From Enterobacter cancerogenus (GTDB taxonomy: Bacteria > Pseudomonadota > Gammaproteobacteria > Enterobacterales > Enterobacteriaceae): a stretch of DNA of 64,000 bases. The translations under genes were made by a program, and so were the position numbers. The notes beneath the pieces are model-generated. The model was not told the origin of the DNA, did not search any database, and saw only the letters and a list, made by a program, of their open reading frames with translations. This document shows positions 8,746-16,586 of this stretch, in pieces (position 1 is the first letter of the stretch; every line of letters begins with the position of its first letter). The stretch is taken from positions 2,108,001 to 2,172,000 of the forward strand of contig NZ_CP077290.1 in the NCBI RefSeq assembly GCF_019047785.1, in the 5' to 3' direction.

Positions 8746-9657
8746 ATGGAACGTAAACCCACTCTGGTTGTGGCCCTCGGCGGCAACGCGCTGCTCAAGC
8801 GCGGCGAGCCGCTGGAAGCGGAGATCCAGCGCCAGAACATCGAACTCGCGGCCCGCACCATCGCCGGGCTGACGGCACAGTGGCGCGTGGTGCTGGTGCA
8901 CGGCAACGGGCCGCAGGTCGGGCTGCTGGCGCTGCAAAACAGCGCCTACGACAAAGTTACCCCCTACCCGCTCGACATCCTCGGCGCGGAAAGCCAGGGG
9001 ATGATCGGCTACATGCTCCAGCAGGCGCTGAAAAACAATCTGCCCCAGCGCGAGGTGAGCGTGCTGCTTACCCAGGTGGAGGTGGACCCCGCCGACCCGG
9101 CGTTTACCAACCCGACCAAGTACATCGGCCCGATCTACACCGACGCGCAGGCGAAGGCGCTGGCGGCAGAAAAAGGCTGGATATTCAAGGCCGACGGCAG
9201 CGCATTCCGGCGCGTGGTGCCTTCCCCGCAGCCGAAACGCATCGTTGAGAGCGATGCCATCACGGCGCTGATCCAGCGCGACCATCTGGTGATCTGCAAC
9301 GGCGGCGGCGGTGTACCGGTCGTGGAAAACGCCAACGGCTACCGCGGCATTGAGGCGGTGATCGACAAAGACCTTTCCGCCGCGCTGCTGGCGCGCCAGA
9401 TAGAGGCCGATGCCCTGCTGATCCTCACCGATGCTGACGCGGTTTACCTCGACTGGGGCAAACCAACCCAACGTCCGCTGGCTCAGGTCACGCCGGCGTT
9501 ACTGAACGATATGCAGTTCGACGCCGGATCGATGGGGCCGAAAGTGGCCGCCTGCCGCGAGTTCGTTGAAGCCTGCGGCGGCATCGCCGGGATCGGCGCC
9601 CTGGCCGACGGGGCAGAGATTCTGGCGGGCGAGAAAGGCACGCTGATTCGTAACTAA
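8746..9657 (+). CDS. arcC: Carbamate kinase
   Basis: This amino-acid-kinase-family enzyme transfers the phosphate of carbamoyl phosphate to ADP, giving ATP, CO2 and ammonia. The 303-residue protein has the N-terminal phosphate loop VVALGGNALLKRGE, the HGNGPQVG motif (near 50) and a late ILTDADAVYLDWGK segment. ATG 8746 is preferred over an open ATG at 8722 because AAAGGAGCC lies just ahead and the protein then begins MERKPTLVVALGG. It starts 10 bp after arcA, so the two are probably translationally linked. It supplies the energy-conserving step of the operon. Confidence 0.96.
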   Translation: MERKPTLVVALGGNALLKRGEPLEAEIQRQNIELAARTIAGLTAQWRVVLVHGNGPQVGLLALQNSAYDKVTPYPLDILGAESQGMIGYMLQQALKNNLPQREVSVLLTQVEVDPADPAFTNPTKYIGPIYTDAQAKALAAEKGWIFKADGSAFRRVVPSPQPKRIVESDAITALIQRDHLVICNGGGGVPVVENANGYRGIEAVIDKDLSAALLARQIEADALLILTDADAVYLDWGKPTQRPLAQVTPALLNDMQFDAGSMGPKVAACREFVEACGGIAGIGALADGAEILAGEKGTLIRN

Positions 9658-9659
9658 TC

Positions 9660-9741
9660 CCCTCACCCCGCCCTCTCCCCAAAGGGGAGAGGGAGCAAAC
9701 CATCCCCTCGCCCCTTTGGGGAGAGGGTTAGGGTGAGGGGT
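9660..9741. repeat. Paired CCCTC/GAGGG palindromic repeat between arcC and arcB
   Basis: Two opposed units, CCTCACCCCGCCCTCTCCCC... and ...GGGGAGAGGGTTAGGGTGAGGG, surround short spacer sequence. The element lies inside an operon, directly after the arcC stop codon and 37 bp before the next start, so it may shape mRNA decay rather than end transcription. Confidence 0.8.
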
Positions 9742-9777
9742 AAGGTCTCAGTCTTTAATTTCAAAAAGGATTTACCC

Positions 9778-10782
9778 ATGACCATCAACCTGAAAAACCG
9801 CAACTTTCTGAAACTGCTGGACTTCACCCCCGCCGAGATCCAGTACCTGATCGACCTTGCCATCGAGCTTAAGGCCGCCAAAAAAGCCGGACGCGAAAAG
9901 CGGACGTTAGTCGGTAAAAACATCGCCCTGATCTTTGAAAAAACCTCCACCCGCACCCGCTGCGCGTTTGAAGTGGGCGCATTTGACCAGGGCGCGCAGG
10001 TGACTTACCTCGGCCCAAGCGGATCGCAGATTGGCCATAAAGAGTCGATGAAAGACACCGCCCGCGTGCTGGGACGGATGTATGACGGCATCGAATATCG
10101 CGGCTTCGGCCAGGCGATTGTGGAAGAGCTGGGCGAGTACGCGGGCGTGCCGGTGTGGAACGGCCTGACCGATGAGTTCCACCCGACGCAGATCCTCGCC
10201 GACCTGATGACCATGCTGGAGCACGCACCGGGCAAAACCCTGCCGGAGCTGAGCTTTGCCTACCTGGGCGACGCGCGGAACAACATGGGCAACTCGCTGA
10301 TGGTCGGCGCGGCCAAAATGGGGATGGATATTCGCCTGGTCGCACCGAAATCCTTCTGGCCAGAGGCCGGGCTGGTTGAGCAGTGCCGGGCCATCGCCAA
10401 AGAGACCGGAGCGCGCATCACGCTGACCGACGACGTGGAAGAAGGCGTCCAGGGCACCGATTTCCTCTACACCGACGTGTGGGTGTCGATGGGCGAGCCA
10501 AAAGAGGCCTGGGCCGAGCGCGTCAGTCTGATGACGCCGTACCAAATCAACGCCAGCGTGATGAAGGCCACCGGCAACCCGAACGTGAAGTTCATGCACT
10601 GCCTGCCGGCGTTCCACAACGAGCACACCAAAGTGGGCCGCGAAATCGAGATGGCCTACGGCCTGAAGGGGCTGGAAGTGACGGAAGAGGTCTTTGAGTC
10701 CCCGAACTCCATCGTCTTCGACGAAGCAGAGAACCGCATGCACACCATTAAAGCGGTCATGGTGGCGACACTCGGCGACTAA
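9778..10782 (+). CDS. arcB: Ornithine carbamoyltransferase, catabolic operon copy
   Basis: In this operon the enzyme should run as phosphorolysis of citrulline to ornithine and carbamoyl phosphate. The 334-residue protein carries [17 protein letters not shown] and HCLP at the same spacing as argI. It is very similar to the argI product 4 kb away, including long identical stretches around the active site. ATG 9778 is chosen ([15 protein letters not shown] upstream) over an open GTG at 9733 inside the repeat. No ARG box precedes it. The sequence alone does not show whether it has the cooperative kinetics of true catabolic enzymes, so argF would be an alternative name. Confidence 0.93.
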   Translation: MTINLKNRNFLKLLDFTPAEIQYLIDLAIELKAAKKAGREKRTLVGKNIALIFEKTSTRTRCAFEVGAFDQGAQVTYLGPSGSQIGHKESMKDTARVLGRMYDGIEYRGFGQAIVEELGEYAGVPVWNGLTDEFHPTQILADLMTMLEHAPGKTLPELSFAYLGDARNNMGNSLMVGAAKMGMDIRLVAPKSFWPEAGLVEQCRAIAKETGARITLTDDVEEGVQGTDFLYTDVWVSMGEPKEAWAERVSLMTPYQINASVMKATGNPNVKFMHCLPAFHNEHTKVGREIEMAYGLKGLEVTEEVFESPNSIVFDEAENRMHTIKAVMVATLGD

Positions 10783-10788
10783 TCACCG

Positions 10789-10813
10789 CCCGGCGCACCT
10801 CGGGTGCGCCGGG
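10789..10813 (+). other. Strong intercistronic hairpin between arcB and the carrier gene
   Basis: An 11-bp perfect stem (CCCGGCGCACC with GGTGCGCCGGG) and a 3-nt loop lie 7 bp after the arcB stop. There is no T run, so it is more likely an mRNA-stabilising or attenuating structure than a full terminator. Confidence 0.6.
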
Positions 10814-10827
10814 TTGAGGAGAACATC

Positions 10828-12231
10828 ATGGGCAAGTTCAAATTTCCCTCCGCTTACACCATTCTCTTTTTCCTGATTGCCGTGGTTGCCGTGCTGACGT
10901 GGATTGTACCGGCCGGGCAGTACCACATGGCGATGAACGAGGCGCTCGGTAAAGAGGTACCGGTGGCCGGCACCTACGCGCACGTCGCAGCGCATCCGCA
11001 GGGACTGGTCTCCGTGCTGATGGCACCGATCGCCGGGCTGTACGATCCGGAATCCGGCCAGGCCGGGGCGATCGACGTCGCGCTGTTTATCCTGATCATC
11101 GGCGGTTTTCTCGGGATCGTCACCAAAACCGGGGCGATCGACGCCGGGATCGAGCGCGTCACCACCCGCCTTCGCGGACGCGAAGAGTGGATGATCCCGA
11201 TCCTGATGGCGCTGTTTGCCGCAGGCGGCACGATTTATGGCATGGCTGAAGAGTCGCTGCCGTTTTACACCCTGCTGGTGCCGGTGATGCTGGCCGCCCG
11301 TTTCGATCCGGTGGTTGCGGCCTCCACCGTCCTGCTCGGCGCGGGGATCGGTACGCTCGGCTCCACCATTAACCCGTTCGCCACGGTGATCGCCGCCAAC
11401 GCGGCGGGGATCCCCTTCACCAACGGTATCGCCTTACGCGTGGCGCTGCTGGTGATTGGCTGGCTCATCTGCGTGGCGTGGGTAATGCGTTACGCCCGCA
11501 AAGTGCGCAAGGATCCGTCACTCTCCATCGTTGCGGACAAGCAGGAGGAGAACCTCGCCCACTTCCTTGGCAACAAGGGCGAGCAGTCGCTGGAATTTAC
11601 CCCGGTGCGTAAACTTATCCTGCTGATCTTCGCGCTCGCCTTCGCGGTGATGATCTACGGCGTGGCGGTGCTCGGCTGGTGGATGGCGGAAATCTCGGCG
11701 GTGTTCCTTGCCAGCGCGATTATCGTGGGCCTGATCGCTCGCATGAGTGAAGAGGAACTGACCTCCACGTTTATCAACGGCGCACGAGATTTGCTGGGCG
11801 TCGCGCTGATTATCGGCATCGCGCGCGGTATCGTAGTCATCATGGATAAGGGCATGATTACCCACACCATTTTGCACAGTGCGGAAGGTCTGGTCACCGG
11901 CTTATCCACGGTGGCGTTCATCAACGTGATGTACTGGCTGGAGGTGGTTTTGTCGTTTCTTGTGCCTTCTTCGTCCGGCCTGGCCGTACTGACGATGCCG
12001 ATCATGGCGCCGCTCGCCGATTTCGCTAACGTCAACCGCGACCTGGTGGTCACGGCTTACCAGTCGGCATCCGGCATCGTTAACCTGGTCACTCCTACCT
12101 CTGCCGTCGTGATGGGCGGGCTGGCTATCGCCCGCGTGCCTTACGTGCGTTATCTCAAATGGGTGGCGCCGCTGCTGGCGATCCTGACGGTGGTGATTAT
12201 GGTGGCGTTAAGCCTGGGTGCATTGTTGTAA
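10828..12231 (+). CDS. YfcC-family membrane carrier, probable arginine/ornithine exchanger
   Basis: The 467-residue protein has about 12 hydrophobic segments and belongs to the YfcC/AitC4 (DUF1504-like) carrier family rather than the classical APC-type ArcD. Conserved glycine-rich motifs are seen in the first half (GGTIYGMAEESLPFY, GAGIGTLGSTINPF) and second half (PSSSGLAVLTMP, NLVTPTSAVVMGGL). Its place between arcB and a second argR strongly suggests arginine import coupled to ornithine export. ATG 10828 is preceded by TTGAGGAG; an open GTG at 10804 lies in the hairpin. The transported substrate is inferred from context only. Confidence 0.85.
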   Translation: MGKFKFPSAYTILFFLIAVVAVLTWIVPAGQYHMAMNEALGKEVPVAGTYAHVAAHPQGLVSVLMAPIAGLYDPESGQAGAIDVALFILIIGGFLGIVTKTGAIDAGIERVTTRLRGREEWMIPILMALFAAGGTIYGMAEESLPFYTLLVPVMLAARFDPVVAASTVLLGAGIGTLGSTINPFATVIAANAAGIPFTNGIALRVALLVIGWLICVAWVMRYARKVRKDPSLSIVADKQEENLAHFLGNKGEQSLEFTPVRKLILLIFALAFAVMIYGVAVLGWWMAEISAVFLASAIIVGLIARMSEEELTSTFINGARDLLGVALIIGIARGIVVIMDKGMITHTILHSAEGLVTGLSTVAFINVMYWLEVVLSFLVPSSSGLAVLTMPIMAPLADFANVNRDLVVTAYQSASGIVNLVTPTSAVVMGGLAIARVPYVRYLKWVAPLLAILTVVIMVALSLGALL

Positions 12232-12234
12232 TTT

Positions 12235-12292
12235 GCCGGATGGCGCTGCGTCTGTCCGGCCTACGGATCGGTGCAGCGCCACCGGTTATTTC
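12235..12292. repeat. REP-like element
   Basis: A REP-type unit (GCCGGATGGCGCTGCGTCTG...CCGGCCTAC) followed by a partial reversed copy (GCAGCGCCACCGG) lies between the carrier and argR genes. Confidence 0.55.
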
Positions 12293-12311
12293 GGGAACTG
12301 ATAGGGTAAAT

Positions 12312-12791
12312 ATGATGGATTACGAAGAGTACTCACCCAAAGAGCAACTACAGCTGACGGTGTGCCAGCGTCTGATCGCCGAAAAGAGCTATCTCTCCCA
12401 GGAGGAGATCCGCCGCGACCTGCAGGAACATGGCTTTGAGACCATCAGCCAGTCCACCGTTTCGCGCCTGCTGAAGTTGCTCGGAGTCATAAAAATTCGA
12501 AATGCCAAAGGGCTAAAGATTTATTCGTTGAATCCACAGCTGCGCCCTGCCCCCGACGCCGCGCGCACCGTTTCCGAAATGGTGGTCAGCGTGGAGCACA
12601 ATAGCGAATTTATCCTTATCCATACCGTCGCCGGATATGGCCGCGCGGTGGCGCGTATTCTGGATTATCACCAGTTACCGGAAATTTTAGGCGTGGTTGC
12701 CGGAAGCAGTATCGTCTGGGTGGCACCGCGTGTCGTGAAGCGCACCGCACTGGTGCATAAGCAAATTAATTATTTACTCAGAACGCATTAA
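12312..12791 (+). CDS. ArgR-family arginine repressor (second copy, ADI-linked)
   Basis: The 159-residue protein has the N-terminal winged helix (EEIRRDLQEHGFETISQSTVSRLLKLLGV) and the C-terminal hexamerisation and arginine-binding domain. The housekeeping argR of enterobacteria lies elsewhere, beside mdh, so this is an additional, diverged copy. It closes the deiminase operon and probably activates or tunes it in response to arginine, as ArgR paralogues do in other deiminase loci. The in-frame ORF is open well upstream, but the paired ATGs at 12312 and 12315 give the family's normal length. Which DNA sites it prefers cannot be read from sequence. Confidence 0.9.
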   Translation: MMDYEEYSPKEQLQLTVCQRLIAEKSYLSQEEIRRDLQEHGFETISQSTVSRLLKLLGVIKIRNAKGLKIYSLNPQLRPAPDAARTVSEMVVSVEHNSEFILIHTVAGYGRAVARILDYHQLPEILGVVAGSSIVWVAPRVVKRTALVHKQINYLLRTH

Positions 12792-12838
12792 TATTCACAA
12801 AGAACCGTTTGCATTGAGTAAAGCGTGCATTAAATCGC

Positions 12839-12866
12839 TTGATCCGCATAACGGGGTGCGTATAAT
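12839..12866 (+). promoter_or_regulatory. pyrLBI promoter
   Basis: A perfect -10 hexamer TATAAT at 12861-12866 and TTGATC at 12839-12844 are spaced by 16 bp. The layout matches the E. coli pyrBI promoter. Confidence 0.75.
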
Positions 12867-12891
12867 GCCCGACAATTTGCCGGGAGGAAGC

Positions 12892-12996
12892 ATGGTCAAG
12901 CGTGTACGACATATCGTCTTACCGCGTCTGAAATCAGACGCTGGCCTGCCGTTTTTCTTCCCGTTGCGTACCCTATTCCCAGAGCCCCTCATTTGA
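12892..12996 (+). CDS. pyrL: pyrBI operon leader peptide
   Basis: The 34-residue peptide begins [14 protein letters not shown] and contains the conserved LPFFFP stretch of E. coli PyrL. Translation coupled to polymerase pausing at U-rich leader segments controls the attenuator: when UTP is low, ribosomes follow closely and prevent terminator formation. GGGAGGAAG precedes the ATG. The coding region runs into the attenuator hairpin, as the mechanism requires. Confidence 0.92.
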   Translation: MVKRVRHIVLPRLKSDAGLPFFFPLRTLFPEPLI

Positions 12997-13009
12997 GGGG
13001 CTTTTTTTT
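12983..13009 (+). terminator. pyrBI attenuator
   Basis: The stem AGCCCCTCA / TGAGGGGCT with a 2-nt loop is followed by seven more T residues. It overlaps the end of pyrL and lies 21 bp before pyrB. Confidence 0.93.
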
Positions 13010-13030
13010 GCCCGGCGTCAGGAGATAAAC

Positions 13031-13963
13031 ATGAATCCGCTTTATCAAAAACACATCATTTCCATAAACGACCTCAGCCGCGAAGAGCTGGAACTGGTTC
13101 TGGAAACCGCGGCAAAACTGAAAGCGAATCCGCAACCGGAGCTGCTGAAGCACAAGGTGATCGCGAGCTGCTTCTTTGAAGCCTCGACCCGCACGCGCCT
13201 CTCCTTTGAAACCTCCATGCACCGCCTGGGCGCGAGCGTGGTGGGCTTCTCGGACAGCAGCAACACGTCGCTGGGTAAAAAAGGCGAGACCCTGGCGGAT
13301 ACCATTTCGGTTATCAGTACTTACGTTGATGCGATTGTCATGCGCCATCCGCAGGAAGGGGCCGCCCGTCTGGCGACCGAATTTTCCGGCGGCATTCCGG
13401 TGCTGAACGCCGGCGACGGTGCGAACCAGCATCCCACGCAGACCCTGCTGGATCTGTTCACCATTCAGGAAACCCAGGGCACGCTGGAAAACCTGAACAT
13501 CGCCATGGTCGGCGACCTGAAATATGGCCGCACCGTTCACTCCCTGACCCAGGCGCTGGCGAAATTTAACGGCAACCGCTTCTTCTTTATCGCCCCGGAC
13601 GCGCTGGCGATGCCGCAGTACATTCTCGACATGCTCGATGAAAAAGGCATCGCGTGGAGCCTGCACGCCAGCATCGAAGAGGTGGTGGGCAACGTCGATA
13701 TTCTGTATATGACCCGGGTGCAGAAAGAGCGTCTGGATCCGTCTGAATATGCCAACGTGAAGGCACAGTTTGTCCTGCGCGCCAGCGACCTCGAGGGGGC
13801 GCGCGACAACATGAAGGTATTGCACCCGCTGCCACGCATCGATGAAATCAACACCGACGTGGATAAAACCCCGCATGCCTGGTACTTCCAGCAGGCCGGG
13901 AACGGCATCTTCGCTCGCCAGGCGTTACTGGCACTGGTTCTGAATCGCGATTTGGCTCTGTAA
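13031..13963 (+). CDS. pyrB: Aspartate carbamoyltransferase, catalytic chain
   Basis: The enzyme condenses carbamoyl phosphate and aspartate, the committed step of pyrimidine synthesis. The 310-residue chain has STRTRLSFE (near 52), HPTQTLLD (near 134), the 80s-loop region SLGKKGET and HPLPR (near 266). It is followed 12 bp later by the regulatory chain pyrI. AGGAGAT precedes the start. Expression should be set by the UTP-sensitive attenuator upstream. Confidence 0.98.
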   Translation: MNPLYQKHIISINDLSREELELVLETAAKLKANPQPELLKHKVIASCFFEASTRTRLSFETSMHRLGASVVGFSDSSNTSLGKKGETLADTISVISTYVDAIVMRHPQEGAARLATEFSGGIPVLNAGDGANQHPTQTLLDLFTIQETQGTLENLNIAMVGDLKYGRTVHSLTQALAKFNGNRFFFIAPDALAMPQYILDMLDEKGIAWSLHASIEEVVGNVDILYMTRVQKERLDPSEYANVKAQFVLRASDLEGARDNMKVLHPLPRIDEINTDVDKTPHAWYFQQAGNGIFARQALLALVLNRDLAL

Positions 13964-13975
13964 GGGGAAACGACA

Positions 13976-14437
13976 ATGACACACGATAACAAACTCCAGG
14001 TTGAAGCCATCAAACGTGGCACCGTGATTGACCACATCCCTGCGCAGGTCGGCTTTAAGCTGTTGACCCTGTTCAAACTGACCGAAACCGACCAGCGCAT
14101 CACCATCGGCCTGAACCTGCCGTCGGGCGAGATGGGCCGCAAAGACCTGATCAAAATCGAGAACACCTTCCTGACCGACGAGCAGGTCAACCAGCTTTCC
14201 CTGTACGCGCCGGACGCCACGGTGAACCGCATCGACGACTATGACGTGGTGGGCAAATCCCGCCCGAGCCTGCCGGATCGTATTGAGAGCGTGCTGGTCT
14301 GCCCGAACAGCAACTGCATCAGCCATGCTGAGCCAGTTTCATCCAGTTTTGCAGTGAAAAAGCGCGCGAACGACATCGCACTCAAATGCAAATACTGTGA
14401 AAAAGAGTTTTCTCATTATGTGGTGCTGGCCAACTAA
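13976..14437 (+). CDS. pyrI: Aspartate carbamoyltransferase, regulatory chain
   Basis: The 153-residue chain binds the allosteric effectors CTP, UTP and ATP in its N-terminal domain and contacts the catalytic chain through a zinc domain. The four zinc cysteines are visible as CPNSNC and CKYC near 109-141. Together with pyrB it forms the c6r6 holoenzyme. Length and motifs match E. coli PyrI. Confidence 0.98.
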   Translation: MTHDNKLQVEAIKRGTVIDHIPAQVGFKLLTLFKLTETDQRITIGLNLPSGEMGRKDLIKIENTFLTDEQVNQLSLYAPDATVNRIDDYDVVGKSRPSLPDRIESVLVCPNSNCISHAEPVSSSFAVKKRANDIALKCKYCEKEFSHYVVLAN

Positions 14438-14510
14438 TTGAGGTTGGTAATGAAAACCCGGCTGTTATAATGGCCGGGAACATTCTTAACGCTGTAATTC
14501 TGGAGAAAAC

Positions 14511-14897
14511 ATGAGCAAAGTACTTGCGACGGAAAATGCACCAGCCGCTATTGGCCCATACGTTCAGGGCGTTGATCTGGGCAGCATGATCATCACCTCC
14601 GGTCAGATCCCGGTGAACCCAAAAACCGGTGAAGTGGCGGAAGACGTAGCCGCACAGGCGCGTCAGTCACTGGAAAACGTGCAGGCGATTGTGGAATCAG
14701 CGGGCCTGAAAGTGGGCGATATCGTGAAAACGACCGTTTTCGTTAAAGACCTGAACGACTTCGCGACCGTGAACGCGACCTACGAAGCGTTCTTCACCGA
14801 GCATAACGCTACCTTCCCGGCGCGCTCCTGCGTGGAAGTGGCGCGTCTGCCAAAAGACGTGAAAATTGAAATTGAAGCGATCGCCGTACGTCGATAA
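14511..14897 (+). CDS. ridA: 2-iminobutanoate/2-iminopropanoate deaminase RidA
   Basis: RidA hydrolyses reactive enamine and imine intermediates made by PLP enzymes such as threonine dehydratase, preventing damage to other PLP enzymes. The 128-residue protein has the YjgF/RidA signature: APAAIGPYVQG at the N-terminus and a late FPARSCVEVARLPKDVKIEIEAIA segment with the substrate-binding Arg (near 105). It sits 73 bp after pyrI, as in E. coli, with its own promoter probable. A clear terminator follows. Confidence 0.97.
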   Translation: MSKVLATENAPAAIGPYVQGVDLGSMIITSGQIPVNPKTGEVAEDVAAQARQSLENVQAIVESAGLKVGDIVKTTVFVKDLNDFATVNATYEAFFTEHNATFPARSCVEVARLPKDVKIEIEAIAVRR

Positions 14898-14914
14898 TAT
14901 ATTTCAATGAATTC

Positions 14915-14938
14915 AAGGCAGCTACGGCTGCCTTTTTT
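14915..14938 (+). terminator. Terminator after ridA
   Basis: AAGGCAGC, loop TACG, then GCTGCCTT and further T residues. Confidence 0.9.
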
Positions 14939-15035
14939 ATTTCGACCATTTTTACTCTCTGTATAAAATGACAGATAACCTTGTCCATTATTAGACTTTA
15001 TTCGCCAAGTAATACTTTCTTTTAATGGACGAGTA

Positions 15036-16487
15036 ATGAAACTTTCAAAAATCGCATTTGCAATCGCAACATTGACCGTTGCCTCTTCTGCATTTGCTCA
15101 TGGATATATTGAGTCTCCAGCCAGCCGTGCTTATATGTGTAAGCTCGGTCAAAATATTGATTGCGGTACCGTTCAGTACGAACCGCAGAGCGTGGAAAAA
15201 TCCTCCGGTTTCCCTACTGGCGCGATGCCGCCTGATGGTCAACTCGCCAGCGCCGGTATTTCTCAGTATTCCCAGCTCGATAAACAGAGCCTGAATGCGT
15301 GGACGAAAAGCCCTATGACGGCCGGTCCACACCAGTTCGTCTGGTATCATACTGCGCCACATAAAACGACTAACTGGCGTTATTATATTACCAAACAAAA
15401 CTGGAACCCGAATAAACCGCTGACCCGCGATCAATTCGAATTAACACCATTCTGTACCGTTAACGGTAATGGCCAGGCACCTGCTCAGCGTCAGACAATG
15501 AATTGTAATGTGCCTGAGCGTACCGGTTACCAGGTTATTTATGGCGTTTGGGAAATTGCCGATACCTCTAACAGCTTCTACCAGGCTATCGACGTTGATT
15601 TCGGTAACGGCGGCAACGTGACGCCAGACGAAACGCCAGTTGTCGTGTCCGAGTGGACTAAGACGCTGAACGGCCAGATCGCAGGTAATAACCTGAACGC
15701 AGGCGACAAAGTGATCGCGCGCTTCTTCGACGCAAACGGCGAAGTGGCCTCTATGCGCACTGAACTGACCATCGCCTCTGCTGAACAGGGTGATGCGAAC
15801 CAGTGGTCTTACGACCTGGCGCAGCAGATCAACAACGCACACGGCGACGTTCGCGTTGGCGTTAAAGATGAAAGCGGTGAAATCAACCCGGTTCACGGCG
15901 CAAACAGCGTGTTCGTGAAAGACGGCAGCCAGCTGAAGTCCGTTGCTATCTCCTATGAAGAGCAGCAGGCTGACGTGAGCGAAACCATCGCCGTATCTAA
16001 CCTGCAGTACAGCAAAATTGAAAACGGCAACGCAACCGTCACCTTCCACGTGAATACCCACGGTGATGTGAACCTGGAAGCGCACGTCATGAACCACATG
16101 GGTGCGGAAAAAGGTTATGTGAAGCAGGACATGAATAACGCCAACCAGGACGTGACCATGAACCTGACCGACGTGACCGCAGGCCACCACATGCTGAAAT
16201 ACTACGCGACCAACAAAGACGGCACGATGTTCGCTCAGGACGTGCTGAACCTGATGCTGGAAGAAGATTCTGCAAGCGGTAACACCGGCAGCTACGACTT
16301 CACCTTCCCGCAGAACATCGGGTCGTACAAAGCAGGTACCGTGGTATTGCAGCCAAAAAATGGCAAGACTTACCAGTGTAAGCCTTTCCCTTACAGCGGC
16401 TACTGCGTGCAGTACAGCCCAACGGCAAACCAGTATGAGCCAGGCGTTGGCGCTCACTGGAAAGAAGCGTGGATTCTGAAGAACTAA
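15036..16487 (+). CDS. gbpA: GbpA-type chitin-binding lytic polysaccharide monooxygenase (AA10)
   Basis: The 483-residue secreted protein has a 21-residue signal peptide ending AFA. Cleavage exposes His22 (HGYIESP), the N-terminal ligand of the copper histidine brace; His109 in WYHTAPHKT is the likely second ligand. The AA10 domain (about 22-205) is followed by two GbpA-type domains (about 210-305 and 315-410) and a C-terminal chitin-binding module (about 420-483, CKPFPYSGYCVQY...HWKEAW). In Vibrio, GbpA binds chitin and mucin and aids colonisation. A GH20 hexosaminidase lies convergent on the other strand, suggesting joint use of chitin or GlcNAc-rich glycans. Confidence 0.92.
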   Translation: MKLSKIAFAIATLTVASSAFAHGYIESPASRAYMCKLGQNIDCGTVQYEPQSVEKSSGFPTGAMPPDGQLASAGISQYSQLDKQSLNAWTKSPMTAGPHQFVWYHTAPHKTTNWRYYITKQNWNPNKPLTRDQFELTPFCTVNGNGQAPAQRQTMNCNVPERTGYQVIYGVWEIADTSNSFYQAIDVDFGNGGNVTPDETPVVVSEWTKTLNGQIAGNNLNAGDKVIARFFDANGEVASMRTELTIASAEQGDANQWSYDLAQQINNAHGDVRVGVKDESGEINPVHGANSVFVKDGSQLKSVAISYEEQQADVSETIAVSNLQYSKIENGNATVTFHVNTHGDVNLEAHVMNHMGAEKGYVKQDMNNANQDVTMNLTDVTAGHHMLKYYATNKDGTMFAQDVLNLMLEEDSASGNTGSYDFTFPQNIGSYKAGTVVLQPKNGKTYQCKPFPYSGYCVQYSPTANQYEPGVGAHWKEAWILKN

Positions 16488-16510
16488 TCTGAAGCATTCC
16501 GTTGCTTTTG

Positions 16511-16580
16511 CGCCCGGCGGCACTGTGTTTGCCGGGCCTACACGTTACGTAGGCCCGATAAGCGAAGCGCTACCGGGCTT
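16511..16580. repeat. REP pair between gbpA and the GH20 gene
   Basis: Opposed units CGCCCGGCGGCACTG...CCGGGCCTAC and GTAGGCCCGATAAGCGAAGCGC...CCGGGC lie in the convergent gap, where they may also end transcription from both sides. Confidence 0.75.
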
Positions 16581-16586
16581 CTCTTT

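Noticed and set aside
10789..10813. Hairpin between arcB and the carrier as a transcription terminator
   Set aside because: It has no T run, and the next gene starts 15 bp later with a good ribosome site, so the operon probably continues.
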